A DNA stretch of 64,000 nt from Steinernema hermaphroditum (GCA_030435675.1 CM059621.1:558001-622000), one strand, 5' to 3'; shown: positions 1 to 12,604, numbered from the stretch's first letter. Notes: generated by a model not told the origin, from the letters alone. Program-made: numbers and translations.

Positions 1-35
1 TGGTGCTATTCTGGCCGGCCGAACGTAGTAGAAAT

Positions 36-3000
36 ATGAAGATGTCCGCTTTGGAACGCATCGACAGGCTGGCGGTGCCGAAGTATCGCTACGGGATGCC
101 GACATGTAATGCATCTAGATCATATGATAGTGTGACATAACCGTAGTATTTATAAGTGATTTATGTGCAAATGCCTTAGAGTAACTTTAGTGGATATCCA
201 TCGATTCTGAATGTATCTTCGGCGGCGGCTCGTTTGAGCATTTTCAAAAATATTTGCAGTAAAAATCTTATCGAGCCAATTTGTAATGATGTTTACAAAA
301 TTGAGAAATTTTTCCGATTCCCATCGGCATCGAACTTGTGACCTTTCACGTGGAAAACGTCACATTACTGGAGATCAAGTCTGTTAATTGAATAGAGATT
401 TCCACACGACAGGTCGGAGGTTCGACTCCGGCCGAAAGCCATAATTTTTTCTTTCCGTTTAAAAAGAGTCTTAAAAAGAATTAGATTACACAGTTTACAA
501 ATTTCCCGGCAAGACAGATCGTTTCTTCCCGGTTCTGTAGGTACCGACTATGAGAACAGTTAAGGTCGGCTTTTATCGGCTAAACTTCGCTTGCGAACGG
601 TTTCTTTTACACTTTATCCTGTAGTACTATTGCCAAAATATGCATCGGGCTAGTTGGAAGAAAGATTCAGAACCTAGAAAAAACTAGCTCCAACCAAATT
701 GAATCAAAGACGTCCCTGAATTCTTCGACTGGACATTCTTTGAACTCCCATCAGAAGTCACTTTTCATTGACCTGAGAGAACAAAAGCTTCGTTCTCTGA
801 TTAGATACAGCTAAGCCACAACTTGTAGCGCTGAGTCACTGCATGAAAACGTCAAACGACATAGGGCTCTAATTTTCAGAACTTTCTGACACGTAACACC
901 TTCGGTCTCCAGACCTAGGGATAATACGACTTCTTCTGCATGAGACTGAACAGCCCTCTCTGCAAAAAGAAAACACGTTGCAACTGGGCATGACTAATTT
1001 GTTTTCTCGAATTTAGACTCGAACGACCGTTCGTCTCCGAACGCACACGATCGCTCCCACTCGCGCGGCGCCAACGGCCGTGCTTCGGTGACCTCTCGCT
1101 CGCAGCAACGTGTCTCCTCCGTCATGAAGGCCGCCGAAGTGGCCCGTATCCCCGACGTGCCCATCGTCCTCTTCATGGGTGGCCCCGGTGGCGGGAAGAC
1201 GCGCCACGCGGCCAGGGTCCGCGACGCCCTCGAGGAACGCGGACTCGTGCACATCTGCATGCCGGATATGATCCGCGCGGCCATCGCCAAGTACAAGGAC
1301 CGCTTTCCGGAGTGGAAAGAAGCCGCCGATCGTTATCAGCGCGGCGAACTCATTCCCAACAATCTCGCCTTGGCGCTGGTTAAGGCGGAAATGGGACGGC
1401 AGCCACACGCCAAGGCGTTCTTCTTGGAGGGATTTCCAAGGGAGGCGCGGCAGGTTGAAGATTTCGAAAGACAGGTATGGGGCTAAGATTCATCAAGTGA
1501 GTCAGTTTCGTTTGAATCTAGGTGAAACACGTGAGCATGGCCATGATTTTGGACTACGACGAGGCAACCCTTCGCAACCACATGGAAAAGCGAGGTCTTA
1601 CGGTGGACATTATCGACCAGCGAATCAAGGAATTCAAGCAGAAAACTCTTCCCAGTGCCAAATACTTCGACGACCAGAGACTTCTTCATTTGGTGAGTTG
1701 AAGAAAACGGTCTTTTTGACAACTTTATGTCTCACAAGTTTCGTCCACAGTGACAGCCATAACAAAGCCGATATCCTTTTCACACAAAGCTAGTCTCCTT
1801 CAATCTGTGGGCAAGCCGCATCCCTCTAGGCGACATGTTCTCCCTAATTAGCATAGCCGGAGACGCTGGTGGTTGTTGTGACATATCTAAACAACATATG
1901 ATTAGCCAAGACCAGATTATTGGCTCAAACCTGTTTCTGGTGGTACCCATAAGACGGCCAGTCGGGACGCCAAAGGCTGACCATCAGAACAGAGAGCGAA
2001 CGAAAATATGAGTGTGAAAATAATGTGCAGCCGGCTCATTCTGAAAGATTAAGCAGCAAGCGTACAGAATGGACACCTTCAAATCATCTAACTGCTCGAC
2101 TAAAGCGCGCTTAGTTTGACGCCAATGAGACTGATGTCTGATTTGTTTGGGACATTCCCACAAATTCCTCAGTAATTAGCTCTATTCAACTGAGTTAAGA
2201 GGCTTGAGGCCGACGTAGAGCGTGTCTGTGTCGGAAAAGTGCACAAAGCACAAGTTGTAAGCACAAGGAATCCCAGAGGAAGACAATAGGGTGGATCAAA
2301 CAGGGCATCTTTCTACACTGGTACAAAAAGAAGTATGGGAAGCCATTTTGAGAGCATCTAAACTTCAGGTCGGAACACAGAAAAAGAGGAACAAAAATGT
2401 GGGTCTAAAATGTAGTTAATGTTATATATGAAACCATTCAATATAAAAAAAAACAAGAAAGGCAGAAAAATAAAAAGATTCTTCCGATGCCGGGAATCGA
2501 ACCCGGGCCTTGCGGGTGAGAGCCGCAAATCCTAACCACTAGACCACATCGGACATGGCTAATCCCAGCTACTGATCTAGTATTACAGTAAAGGGACTTT
2601 AAATTCTAAACACAGCCTTTGGATAGGATTCTGTGGCCTACCCTATATTCTGGAGTTACCCATTGCATAAAGACTGCCAAGTAGGAACAGATTCTGTCAT
2701 TTTATGTGCTGTTACAAAGCTTGGCCCCTCCTCAGGACAAAGTCCATAGTATACGCAACCCCATAAGAAGGAAGTTCCTGGAATAACAGCTTTGCGTAAT
2801 GCAAGGAAAGTGACACTCACAAATTTCATTCATTCGACGCTTCATTCACTTAGGCTGACCCACAAACAAACCTTCCAAAACAACTCGCACCCTATGCATA
2901 GCTTACGCATAAAGCTATGAAAACCCAGACCCTACACTTTCTCCTCAAAACGTGACACTCCTTACTTCGTCTTTCAGATCCCCGGTGAGAAAAGCGATCA

Positions 3001-5342
3001 AGAAATCTTCGAACGAATGAAGTCGCTGGTCGAACGAGCGATGGAAAGTGAGTCGCCCATCATCAATTCGGCGTCGACGACTCCTCATCCTGATGAATGT
3101 GAGCATTCATTCGCCGAACCGTTTAGTGCTCCTTTGCAGCAGCCCGTAACTCTCGCATGTCCACAGCTCGGTCATCGTCCAAGGGCGCCGTGACCCGCAA
3201 AATGTCCCCGGCACCGCTTAAGCTTCCTACGCCTCCAAGCCAGACGAACCGACTAGTTGAGGACGCTGTGGCAGCTGTCCACGCTCCTGCACAGGCCGCC
3301 ACGCCTCCGGTACAAAGGACGCCGACTCCGCCGATCAAGACTCCCGTTGGAACGCCGAAGACAGCTACACCGAAGGAAACCACTCCCGTCCCCACACCTC
3401 CTAAGACGGCAGCCACTCCCCAGCCCACTCCTCCCGCCAAGACCCCTACACCTCCGAAGCACACCCCAACTCCCCCGAAAACGGCTACTCCCCCCGTGAA
3501 GAGTCCAAGCCCCCAGGCTAAGGCGCCCTCTCCCCCGGCTATAGAAACAGCTTCCGAGACACCGTATCCCATCACAGAAGCAACCCCTTTCCCCAAGGGT
3601 CTCCCCTCGAATGCTCCGGTCATTCTTATCGTCGGAGCGCCGGGCTCTAACAAGACCGAGTTCGCCAGGAAGATAGCGCAGAAATACGAAGGATTCGTCT
3701 ATCTCTCCATGGGTGAGATCCTCAGAAGAAAGGTTCAACAGAACCCGGACGACGATCTCTGGCACAGAATCGGAAAGAAGATGGATCAAGGCGACGTGGT
3801 GCCGATGAAAATCTGCAGAGAACTGCTCTATCAGGCTATCCACGATATGGGCAACAAGAGTTGGGGATATGTGATCGAGGGATATCCGAGAAGTCAGAAC
3901 CAACTGCAAGATTTCGAAAATCAGGTAAGAAAGAACTTCATCTGATGTTATTGCCCAAAATCTTAAAACGAATCTTTTATTCAAAACTGCAGGATTAACA
4001 AAAAAAATATTTGTTTTAAAAAAGCCTTTTGGGCCACATGAATCCAAAACTGAGCAGAATGCACCGTTAAATATAAAAAGCCAAAAAAACGAGGAGGGAA
4101 AGAAAAATATCTTCCGATGCCGTGAATCGAACCCGGGCCTTGCGGGTGAGAGCCGCAAATCCTAACCACTAGACCACATCGGACGTATTTGCACCAAGCT
4201 ACTCACCTAGTATTATAGTAAAGGGGTTTCACAAGTTAAACCCGCAATTTTACTTCGACCGACTGCAGAGCTCCTGTAAACACTTTAGTCAACCGTTCAA
4301 AACATGTTGTTTCCGGTCAGTTGTCGTGTTGATGTAAACAAGGGCAAAGTGAGACGGAAGATGACATAAATTTTTACTATTTTGGGAATGGGCACCGGAC
4401 GAAACTTTTACTGAGAGAAACGGAGTGGATTGTTGGAAATTGTTCTCATTGAAGGCATAGTTAACCTAGACTCATGGAACTGGAAATGATGCAGGCCCAT
4501 CCACACAAGAGGTCAGAAGATGTAAGAATGCACATTGCATTATGACGAATGCGCCTCAGATGTTATTGAAATGTAGAATGTGTACTTTTTATTGGATAAA
4601 TAACGACTCAGTAATTAAAAATGAAACTTTGGTCACTTGGGAATCGTGCACTGTTGCGCTCATATCAGCGCCAGGGCCACCCTGAAGGAGCTTAATTACA
4701 GTCAATTTTTAGATCGAGCGCGTGGACGTGGCCCTCCTCATCGACTGTACGGAACATTTCTGCATTGAAAACATCAAGAAACGACGCCAAGACTCAAAAG
4801 AGAATGTTGACAGCAGGCTAGGCATGTGCAGCGCTCATCAAATGATACCGTAACCCGGAGTTTTAGATGATAGCGATGACGTGGTGAAAGCGCGCATGGC
4901 CCTGTTTAAATCGAACACGCTGCCCATGCTGAAAGCCCTTGACGACAAGAATAAACTGCGCGTGGTACGCTACGGCGTCGAGGTAGACATGTTCACATTA
5001 GATTCAGGATTACGGTAGCAGTGTTACGGTAGCCGCTTATGTGAACATGTCGTTTTGTGGCTGTCCTATCTGTGCTTTACCATCTTTCTCTCCGTTGCCT
5101 CTTTCCTTTTCATCGTTTTTAAGTCGTTTTTTAACTTTTTATTCACTTTAAGATCGACGGTGATCGAGAAGAAGGAGACATCTTCAAGGAGGTCGTCTCG
5201 GCCATCGACAACTCCGTCTTCATCGAAGGTAAACCAACGCTTTTGTCGCCATTTCGCACAGTACCCTATTGCAGATAACGGCAGCGGCAAGAGCCTGACG
5301 TCGTCGAAGGGCGGGTCGTTGGAAGAGACGCCTGCGCAATAG
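36..5342 (+). CDS. Two-domain adenylate kinase, AK5-like (5' end uncertain)
   Basis: Nucleoside monophosphate kinase with two adenylate-kinase domains joined by a Pro/Thr-rich linker. Inferred exons: 36-105 (frame open to base 3, so the gene may start left of the window), 1017-1474, 1522-1692, 2978-3098, 3140-3924, 4713-4821, 4867-4982, 5153-5228, 5275-5342; all phases agree (about 657 aa). Domain 1 has the P-loop GGPGGGKTRH near residue 78 and an EGFPRE motif. Domain 2 has a degenerate P-loop, GAPGSNKTE, near residue 439, then EGYPRSQNQLQDFENQ. In the usual family motif Gly-X-Gly-Lys-Gly-Thr follows, so both loops deviate and nucleotide binding may be altered. The linker (3235-3550) repeats TPP/TPK units. 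The sixth exon joins the seventh only through a GC donor at 4822. Introns 3 and 5 each hold an antisense tRNA-Glu gene. Joining of the first exon to the rest rests on phase alone. Confidence 0.75.
2482..2553 (-). tRNA. tRNA-Glu (CTC), copy 1
   Basis: A 72-nt cloverleaf on the minus strand. The acceptor stem TCCGATG pairs with CATCGGA, the anticodon loop carries CTC, and the T arm is CCGGG-TTCGATT-CCCGG. It sits antisense in an intron of the two-domain adenylate kinase. Flanks resemble those of copy 2 on both sides, so the two arose by duplication of more than the tRNA. Confidence 0.95.
4112..4183 (-). tRNA. tRNA-Glu (CTC), copy 2, T-stem variant
   Basis: Same 72-nt tRNA as copy 1, antisense in another intron of the same adenylate kinase gene. 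One change turns the 3' strand of the T stem from CCCGG to CACGG, giving a G-A mismatch (about positions 52-62). It may be a decaying copy or tolerated. Confidence 0.88.
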
Positions 5343-5927
5343 ATGAATACGATTTCGTCCCTCTTTCTTTGTTTAATTAACGCACGACTGTAACGAATCC
5401 CGCGATGAGAGTGTTCCGATAAATCGATTTGTTTGATTTCGCACGTGGTGGTGCGCCGCTTTTTGACAGAGTCGCCGCTTGCAGGCTATTTGCTTTTGGA
5501 ATTTATCGTCTTAGTGAGTGTGTGAAGTGAGTGCCGAGATGGTCTTGATTGATGTCGGCGGAAAGCTCAAGGGTTGGAGAGTCGAATTTTGTAGTTCCCT
5601 GTACTTATCCCTTACTTATATGTTAGAATATCTCTGCAGATTACTTTAATAATGAAGCATTTCGTCGAGAAAATGAATAAGCCTCGAATTTTGAAGATTG
5701 TAAAGCCATTTCTCTGTCACTTACGACTGCATCTAACCGAACATATCAGTTGAATCACGACGTTTACGGTCACTCATCCAGCTGGTAAACAACGCTCGCC
5801 GACGTAAAGGGTCAGTGTAAAATTTTTCCCATTTTGGGTCGTGGGAAAACGCCGAACAGGACAATCCATAAACGGTTTATGTGTAACGATATAGGTGTGA
5901 AACGAAAAGAAAGAAATAAAAGGAATC

Positions 5928-5999
5928 TTCCGATGCCGGGAATCGAACCCGGGCCTTGCGGGTGAGAGCCGCAAATCCTAACCACTAGACCACATCGGA
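5928..5999 (-). tRNA. tRNA-Glu (CTC), copy 3
   Basis: A 72-nt tRNA matching copy 1 across the acceptor, anticodon (CTC) and T arm. It is intergenic, about 590 bp past the adenylate kinase stop codon. Confidence 0.95.
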
Positions 6000-7650
6000 C
6001 TTGTGAGCTGATTTGCTTGTAATTGTAATGAACGCTCGATTGAGCCTCGTTTTGAGTCGTTTCATTCGGCTTTACTAAGCACCGAATCTACGCTGAAGGC
6101 CGTGTTTCCAATGGAGTATCGTGTCCCAGAGAGTGATCTCAGAGGGCCCGATGCGTAGATCCAGGAGCCAAGGCCCTCTTGATCAGCTGGCGCATTTCTC
6201 GGGCCCTCCTCGGATCAGAGCGCAACTCGATACTCCACCTCCCCGTTCACCTTATCGACCCATACCGTAATCAACTTTGTTATTTTGTGGCTTTCCTGTA
6301 CCCCGCCCAGGCCACAGAATCCTATACTAATCAACCGCTTATCGAGCAAACAAAAAATCAACAAAAACATCATTATATTAACCCCTTTTCTTGTGGTTCC
6401 TAATCGATGACAACAAGATCGAAAAACAGGATGCTTTAAATGAAGAGAAACTGCTCTCAAACAGGAATATTACAATTACTTTCCTCAAACAGTTCAGACC
6501 AGTCTATTCTCTTTAGTCTTTCCTCTTCCATCACCCACTTTTTTACGACCCAAAAACCCATTTCTGCAAATGTGCATCTGCGGCCCTCCTCCCCTAACTA
6601 TGCATCGAAGACGGGCTAATCGATTCCATCGCGCATTTTTGATGAGACTAACTGTCACAAAAGTGAGTTATACTTTTGCTCTTTCTTTGCACTTCGTCAC
6701 TTTGCGTACCAGCACCTCTACCTAAATCCCAAAAGTCCTGGGCAGCGCGTCATGTTCCCACGATACGGTGCAAGTCCAAATCGGGTCGCTCCACGGAAAG
6801 AAATGTCCTTTGCCGTCTGGCGATCGTAAAATCACACAACACTTACCACACATGTGGAAGAGGTGTCTATATCTGTTCCTCCTCTGTAATCGATAGAAAA
6901 GACTAGAAGGAGCACAGTGAGTCAGTTGCGAAAGCCAGATCATCGAAGCTATTGTGTATTTTGCAGTGCTCCGTCTCTTTTGGTCGAATACAGTCGTGTT
7001 TTTGAGATGGTACCCTATCCCTTTTGTCCTCTTTTGTGTCATCTTCCGGGGCGCTTGTGCGCAATCTGCCCTTCTCCTTCAATGCAAGCTTTTCCGACCT
7101 GAGGAAGGAGCAAACATAGCGGGCAGAACTGTCAGTTGCAAGGGCTAAACTAGTCGACTTTTTTCAACATCTTGATAGTGTTTTCGTAGCGAGGGTTACA
7201 TTCGAATCTAGCCGTTTTATTGTGAAAATAGAGCCGTCGAAGTGAACTGTGAATCATACGTGATCCGCGATACGTGATAGGATGAACGGTCAGTTGATAC
7301 AAGAGAGCATTACAACATCATTGACGAAGAAAAGCACTTTAAATTGATAAAATCTTGCGCGTAAGCAAAGGCTCAAATATCAGGAAATGATCACTCTTAG
7401 CACATGTATCAGATCACTAATCTTATCCGCAAATTCGCACCTTTTTCTCTTGCATCACTAATCCCCTTTTTGTGAGTCTGCATGACGTCCTCCTCTTAAC
7501 ACAAAGACAATAATTTGGTCACATTTGTTACACCATCCGAAGAGCCATCATAATCGCTAATCGTTCCATATGGCCGCACTGCACAAATCCCCAAACTATT
7601 GCATCATCTGATTCGATGGAATACTTGAGAAAATCAAATTTAAAAAATTC

Positions 7651-7722
7651 TTCCGATGCCGGGAATCGAACCCGGGCCTTGCGGGTGAGAGCCGCAAATC
7701 CTAACCACTAGACCGCATCGGA
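7651..7722 (-). tRNA. tRNA-Glu (CTC), copy 4, U8 variant
   Basis: A 72-nt tRNA like copy 1, except that the base after the acceptor stem (position 8, normally U and paired with A14 in the tertiary fold) is C. All helices are intact. Confidence 0.88.
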
Positions 7723-10428
7723 CTTGACATCTCAAGTCCGCTAATTGCGTATTACCGCAAATGCGCTCAACTTAGAGTTTGTTTTCATGACATTAAGTAC
7801 GGTCCCGGTCACAGATTCCTGTTTTTGGTCTCCGAGTATTACGCAACCATCCAATCATCGTCTCTCTCACCGCCACTCATCGCTTTTGTCCCTGCCACGT
7901 CATAAATCACTCCTTCTGTTCCATATGCTCTACAAATATCCGCCGTCAAACAAACACAAAAGCTCGACCGTTACCCTGTCGCCTTCGTGGTCACCTCCCC
8001 GCCTCCTTAGCCTCTCCGCTACAGAGGCGCTGATTTGCATATCGCACGTCACCACTCCTTGTACACGCAGTCCGCGTTCACACCGTTCGCTCGGCGCGCG
8101 TGCCGCCGTTCCCAACGGTCAGAAAGGTTCCGCGCGCGGCCTAATGCTGCAAATGTATGGTGCCGGGCCGACCGTCTCCTCACAGAGCGTTTCTTTCGAC
8201 CAAAGGTCGGACCATCGATCGACCGTTTCTGTGCACTTTGCCCGCGCGATGCCCCCTACTGGACTGTGCCGCCTGGGATTATCAAGTACCCAAGTTTTGA
8301 AGATATGGGGCGTCCTTTTATGATAGCGACGTGCTACCGTATCCCAATTTCATGTCTATATCATGAATGTGTTCAAGTATTATTGTTTATTAGCATATCA
8401 AAGTACTAGCTGATCAGTGGACAGAAATGGACTGTGTTTTTAGATGTTGGCCCCTTGTATCATAGTGCTGACAAAGACCGTTTTTATGTTTCCTCGGCTA
8501 ACCAAGGTGACAAACGCAAACACTTGTAAATGGTTGTCCTTTCTCGACGCACAGATCGACATATAGTGAATTGGAACATGTTCCAGGAGACTCATAGTGT
8601 TCTGTATTTCTTGATATCAAATGATGCGCAAAAGACTTGTCCGGGTATCCGAAAGTTCAGGTACCCGAACCTGATAACTGAATAATGATCTTATGAGTTT
8701 CGTAAGGAGGCTTTCGGTCAGAATCGTTTAGCTATCATGTCAAAGTATCTCCAAAGCATGCGTCGCCTTTAGTCTTTAGCATAGAGAGATTGAAATCACT
8801 TCAAATTAGATGCATTATTGAAAGACCTAGAGAACTCTATTTCCTTCCTTTGCCCAAAAATCGTAAAGCCTATAAGCTCCAAAAGCTCCAAATCTATAGA
8901 GATGTTATTAACTGAGTCTACACTTTCTGAATTTGCCGATTCAAGGTAGGTCAGCTTTCAGAAACATTGCCGTCCTTTTCATCAGCACAATGATTGCCAT
9001 TCAACCCGTTCGATTCTATCGATCCGATCCTATGACCTTTTGTATGAATTCCTCCAATTAGCGCCGCGCTTCGCCATTTTAGCTTTGCACCATGACGCAT
9101 CACCTCGAGTAGCCCCATTGCCATCTTCCACGCTCTTCTATCGACGCTCGTTTCTGTCAAAACATATAGTCAACGCACTTAGAACACCGTGTCGGGAGCT
9201 ACGAAAAGCGACGCTCTGTGGATTCAGCTGCGACCGTGACGCCCGCGATCTATATTTTCGAGGACGATAGTGAAATCGTTCCATGTTTTGTCTTGCCAGT
9301 GATGATGGGAAAAGCGTGCCGCGCTGAGCAATCGACTCCGAATCGTCTCGCCGCTTTTTGTGTAGGCTGGAACTGTTACACAGGAGTGCTTTGGGTCACT
9401 TAGGGCCTGCTTATAGGCAATGTGACAGTGACCTATCGCACAGCTTTCCAATGCAGTGACTCTGAGCAGATTACCGTATTTTGGTACCCGTGCTATTCTC
9501 GGAAAACTGGTATATACCGTAATCCAACGCATGTTCGTTAGAGGGCGTTAGGCACTATTAACTTTGGACATTTAAAACTACCAATCAACTACCCACGGAG
9601 CTATTTAACCTAACCTAAACATGGACAACTTTTTTGGGTTCGTTTCTCAGGTTGGAAATCCCATCCTTCCGTGGACGATAGAACTTTTTCTTTAAGATAA
9701 AAGGTCTGATCGATAATCCTACCAATCAGGGAACCTCCCCATAACTTCTTCACAATTCTTCCGGCTACTGAATACATCTTCGCCACTTAGGAAGGATACC
9801 TACCCACTCTTTTAAGCTCATCAAAATGGCGCCCTTTTAGCAGATGCCCTTTTTTCAAAATGAGTCATTTTTGTGAATGCAATCCAGACTGGACGGAGCA
9901 GAAATAGATACGAACGTCTTCTCTTTTTAGTCTTGAGCTTTCTGTTAATCTTGAGATCAGAGATACCAAATGTGTCGGAGCCGAACCAGAGCCACCCTGG
10001 GCGAGCGGGCTCGGACTGCTCGGAACTTGCACCGAGTCAGTATCTCTAAACCTATACAGTCAAATTGATCGGATTCATTGCTTTTTTAACGACCATTTTG
10101 GCTGCAGGTTCGTCATCTTAGAGGGGTGCACTCTATGCATCCGTGAAGCTCTTTTGGTTGAATATAATCCTGAATGCGTTATTGAGTTCTAAGCCGCAGA
10201 AATTACCTCGGAATCTGGCATTCACCTCTTCAAAAAGCAATGCCAATTCCCGATTTCCGTAACTCCTTGTGCAATCCGATAAAGGCATCACTTTCCATCC
10301 GAAAAGCGGTGCCATTTCCTCGCACTTACCCCTCATATAAGACCTAAGCAAACTCACACCTTATCCTGTGCTTCACGGCCGATCGATTTCGGATCATCAA
10401 GCTCACACCGCCCCCCATCACTCCTAAG

Positions 10429-10582
10429 GTACGTCTTCCGCTCTGACCCTTTCCCAAGATGGCCCTCCTTTATCTGGCGTTGTTTACTCTCGCGCACATA
10501 CCTTCATGGGTCACTCGCCGAGCGCGGGTCATCCTCGCGTTCGCGTCTCCAAAAGAACGTAGCCTAACTCCGACCGTTTCAG
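10429..10582 (+). other. Probable 5' UTR intron of the innexin gene
   Basis: A GTACGT donor at 10429 and a TTTCAG acceptor ending at 10582 bracket a 154-nt intron just upstream of the innexin ATG at 10593. Alternatively the acceptor is a trans-splice site. Confidence 0.45.
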
Positions 10583-10592
10583 GTATTTCACC

Positions 10593-12604
10593 ATGCTTGG
10601 GATACCCTTCATCAACCAGTACATCCAACGGGTGGTCAAGGAGCAGACGGTTGCCGACTCCGTCGACTGGCTCAACTACTACGTCACCTCCCTCCTCTTG
10701 GCCTTCTTCTCTCTGGCCATCTCCGCGAAGCAGTACTTCGGCTCGCCCATCCAATGCTGGGTTCCGAACGAGTTCCGCGGCGGCTGGGAGAAGTACGCCG
10801 AGGACTACTGCTTCATCGCCAACTCCTACCATGTGCCCTGGGAGGAGAACGTGCCTGAGAACCTGCAGGACCGTCAGGATCACGTCAGCTACTACCGTTG
10901 GGTGCCCATCGTGCTCGCCCTGCAGGCGGTGTGCTTCTTCTTGCCCAACTGGATCTGGAACATGCTCCACAAGCAGACTGCAGTCAACCCTCGTTCGCTG
11001 GTCAGCGAAACGCTTAAGTGCAAGGATTTGCACGGCGAAGAGCGCCAAAAAGAAGTGAAGAACGTCGCCGAATACATCCACGAGACCATCGACGTCTTCC
11101 AGCAGAAGGGCGCCGTTCTGCGTACCGGCAAGAACGCCACCGTCCTCTATCTGGCCACCAAGTTCTTCTTTCTGATCAACGTCCTGCTCCAGTTCTACAT
11201 GATGAACCACTTCCTCGGCGGCAACTACATGAACTGGGGCTGGGAAACGCTGCAAGACCTCTACTTCGGCAAGGAATGGGTCGAGTCGCCCATCTTCCCC
11301 CGCGTCATCATGTGCGACTTCGAAGTGCGCCGTCTGGCCAACATCCAGCGCCACACCGTCCAGTGCGTCATCATGATGAACATGATCAACGAGAAGCTCT
11401 ACCTCTTCCTCTACGTGTGGTTCGTCTTCGTCGGCGTCGTCACCGCCATCAACTTCCTCTACAACGTCGCCGTCTTCGCGCTTCCCATGATGCAGCGCGC
11501 CATCGTCATGAACAACATGTCCAAGGACGACATCGTCAAGTACCGCGCCAACAGCCGTGACGTCAGCAACTTCGTCGGCAAGTACCTTCGTCCCGACGGC
11601 GTTCTTCTGCTCCAGTTCGTCCGACAGAACGTCGGAGGCCGTGTCACCCGGGAACTGGTCGACGAGCTGTTCGGTCTCTACTTGAGAAAGGTAAAGAGGG
11701 AGGATAGGAAGCCTTACGATGTCTAACGGGACACAACAGCTCGTGTAGTCAGATTTTGGCTAAATGAGAATAAAAGAGGAAATCCACACTTGCACACTTG
11801 AGTCAGTACTCCAATAAACACATAAGAGTCTTAAGACAGCCCATTCATAGGCTAGAGACTAGTCCACTAATCCCCCAAGAGTCTAGTATAAGCGATCAAT
11901 CACCGCGCGGTGAGAGCCAGAATTTGCTCTAGCGCATTGATATTTGATGCGTTCGTTCGCGTTTTCAATGCGCTAAAGCAATTTCTGGGTCTCACCGCGC
12001 GGTGATTGATCGCTTATACTATACTTTGTTTTTTCGATCACGAAAATGGCCTTCAATCATGTCGTTGTGGGACCCAGAATTCTGAACCAACGCGTTGAAA
12101 ACGACGAGCGAACATGCGAACTTCGTCGTTTTCAAGGCGCTGGATATAGACTCTTGGGGGTTGATGGCTTTTGTGGAGTTCGGAAAAAATAGACTATATT
12201 GCTAGACAAGATAAGGCCACAATGTGATCAGACATGTCTAGCCCTGGCTTTTTTTCGTCTAAAAACATCAAACTGTCGATTTACCCTTTCAGAAGAACGA
12301 CACCTACCTCGAGGAGTACTCCCCCGAGTCGGTCCGCGCCGGCAAACGCCCCTCCAAGATGAACTACCACCAAAACATCAAGAACTCCAACTACAAGGCC
12401 AGTCCCTACGGCCCTGCGCACCTCTACCCCGGCATCGAGGAGCCGGACACCGCCAAGGCGTCGCCCCGTAAGCAGCCCGAGTCCTCGGCGCCGCCCGCTG
12501 ACGACATCCACAGCTACGACGACGGCACTTTGCCGATCGGAGCGCTTGCGGGCCCAAATGTCATCGACAACATCTACACGACGAGTCACGTCGCCGACGT
12601 CTAA
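10593..12604 (+). CDS. Innexin (invertebrate gap-junction protein)
   Basis: Forms gap-junction channels in the plasma membrane. Exons 10593-11690 and 12293-12604 join in phase 0 to give 469 aa. Visible family features: first membrane segment around residues 28-48 ending in SAKQY, extracellular loop 1 with IQCWVP and a second Cys in EDYC, the innexin signature in the form YYRWVP (usually YYQW), a third TM, loop 2 with CDFEVRRLAN and TVQC, NEKLYLFLYVW leading into TM4, and QDGV-like PDGVLLLQFVRQ in the cytoplasmic tail. The second exon encodes a hydrophilic C-terminal tail. Length is normal for nematode innexins (about 370-560 aa). The 602-nt intron contains a long palindromic repeat. Which INX paralogue this is cannot be decided here. 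Confidence 0.95.
11869..12163. repeat. Nested palindromic (MITE-like) element in the innexin intron
   Basis: Outer ends ATCCCCCAAGAGTCTA (near 11869) and TAGACTCTTGGGGGTT (to about 12163) are inverted. Inside, 11884-11940 and 11965-12021 form a 57-bp inverted pair with about three mismatches and a 24-nt loop. A diverged copy of the right half lies at 14560-14705 in the other orientation. Confidence 0.8.

Larger units (their letters stand above)
5343..10428. other. Gene-poor intergenic stretch
   Basis: Apart from two tRNA-Glu genes I see no supported coding exon here. Open frames around 7745-8409 and 8951-9532 lack family similarity and splice context. A GC-rich patch at 7980-8260 could be a promoter or first exon but nothing specific is recognisable. 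Confidence 0.5.

Noticed and set aside
310..445. Two facing tRNA-like B boxes (GCATCGAAC on minus, GGTTCGACTCC on plus)
   Set aside because: Stems do not pair and A boxes are unclear; too weak to list as features.
3253..4158. Minus-strand 301-codon frame over the adenylate kinase exon
   Set aside because: Antisense of the Pro/Thr-rich linker and running through a tRNA; no domain.
8285..8305. TACCCAAGTTTTGAAG resembling SL1
   Set aside because: Not an exact match (extra T, A for final G context), no GT donor and no gene placed to use it.
10470..11354. Long minus-strand open frame opposite the innexin
   Set aside because: Shadow of a GC-rich highly biased coding region; the plus strand is a clear innexin.
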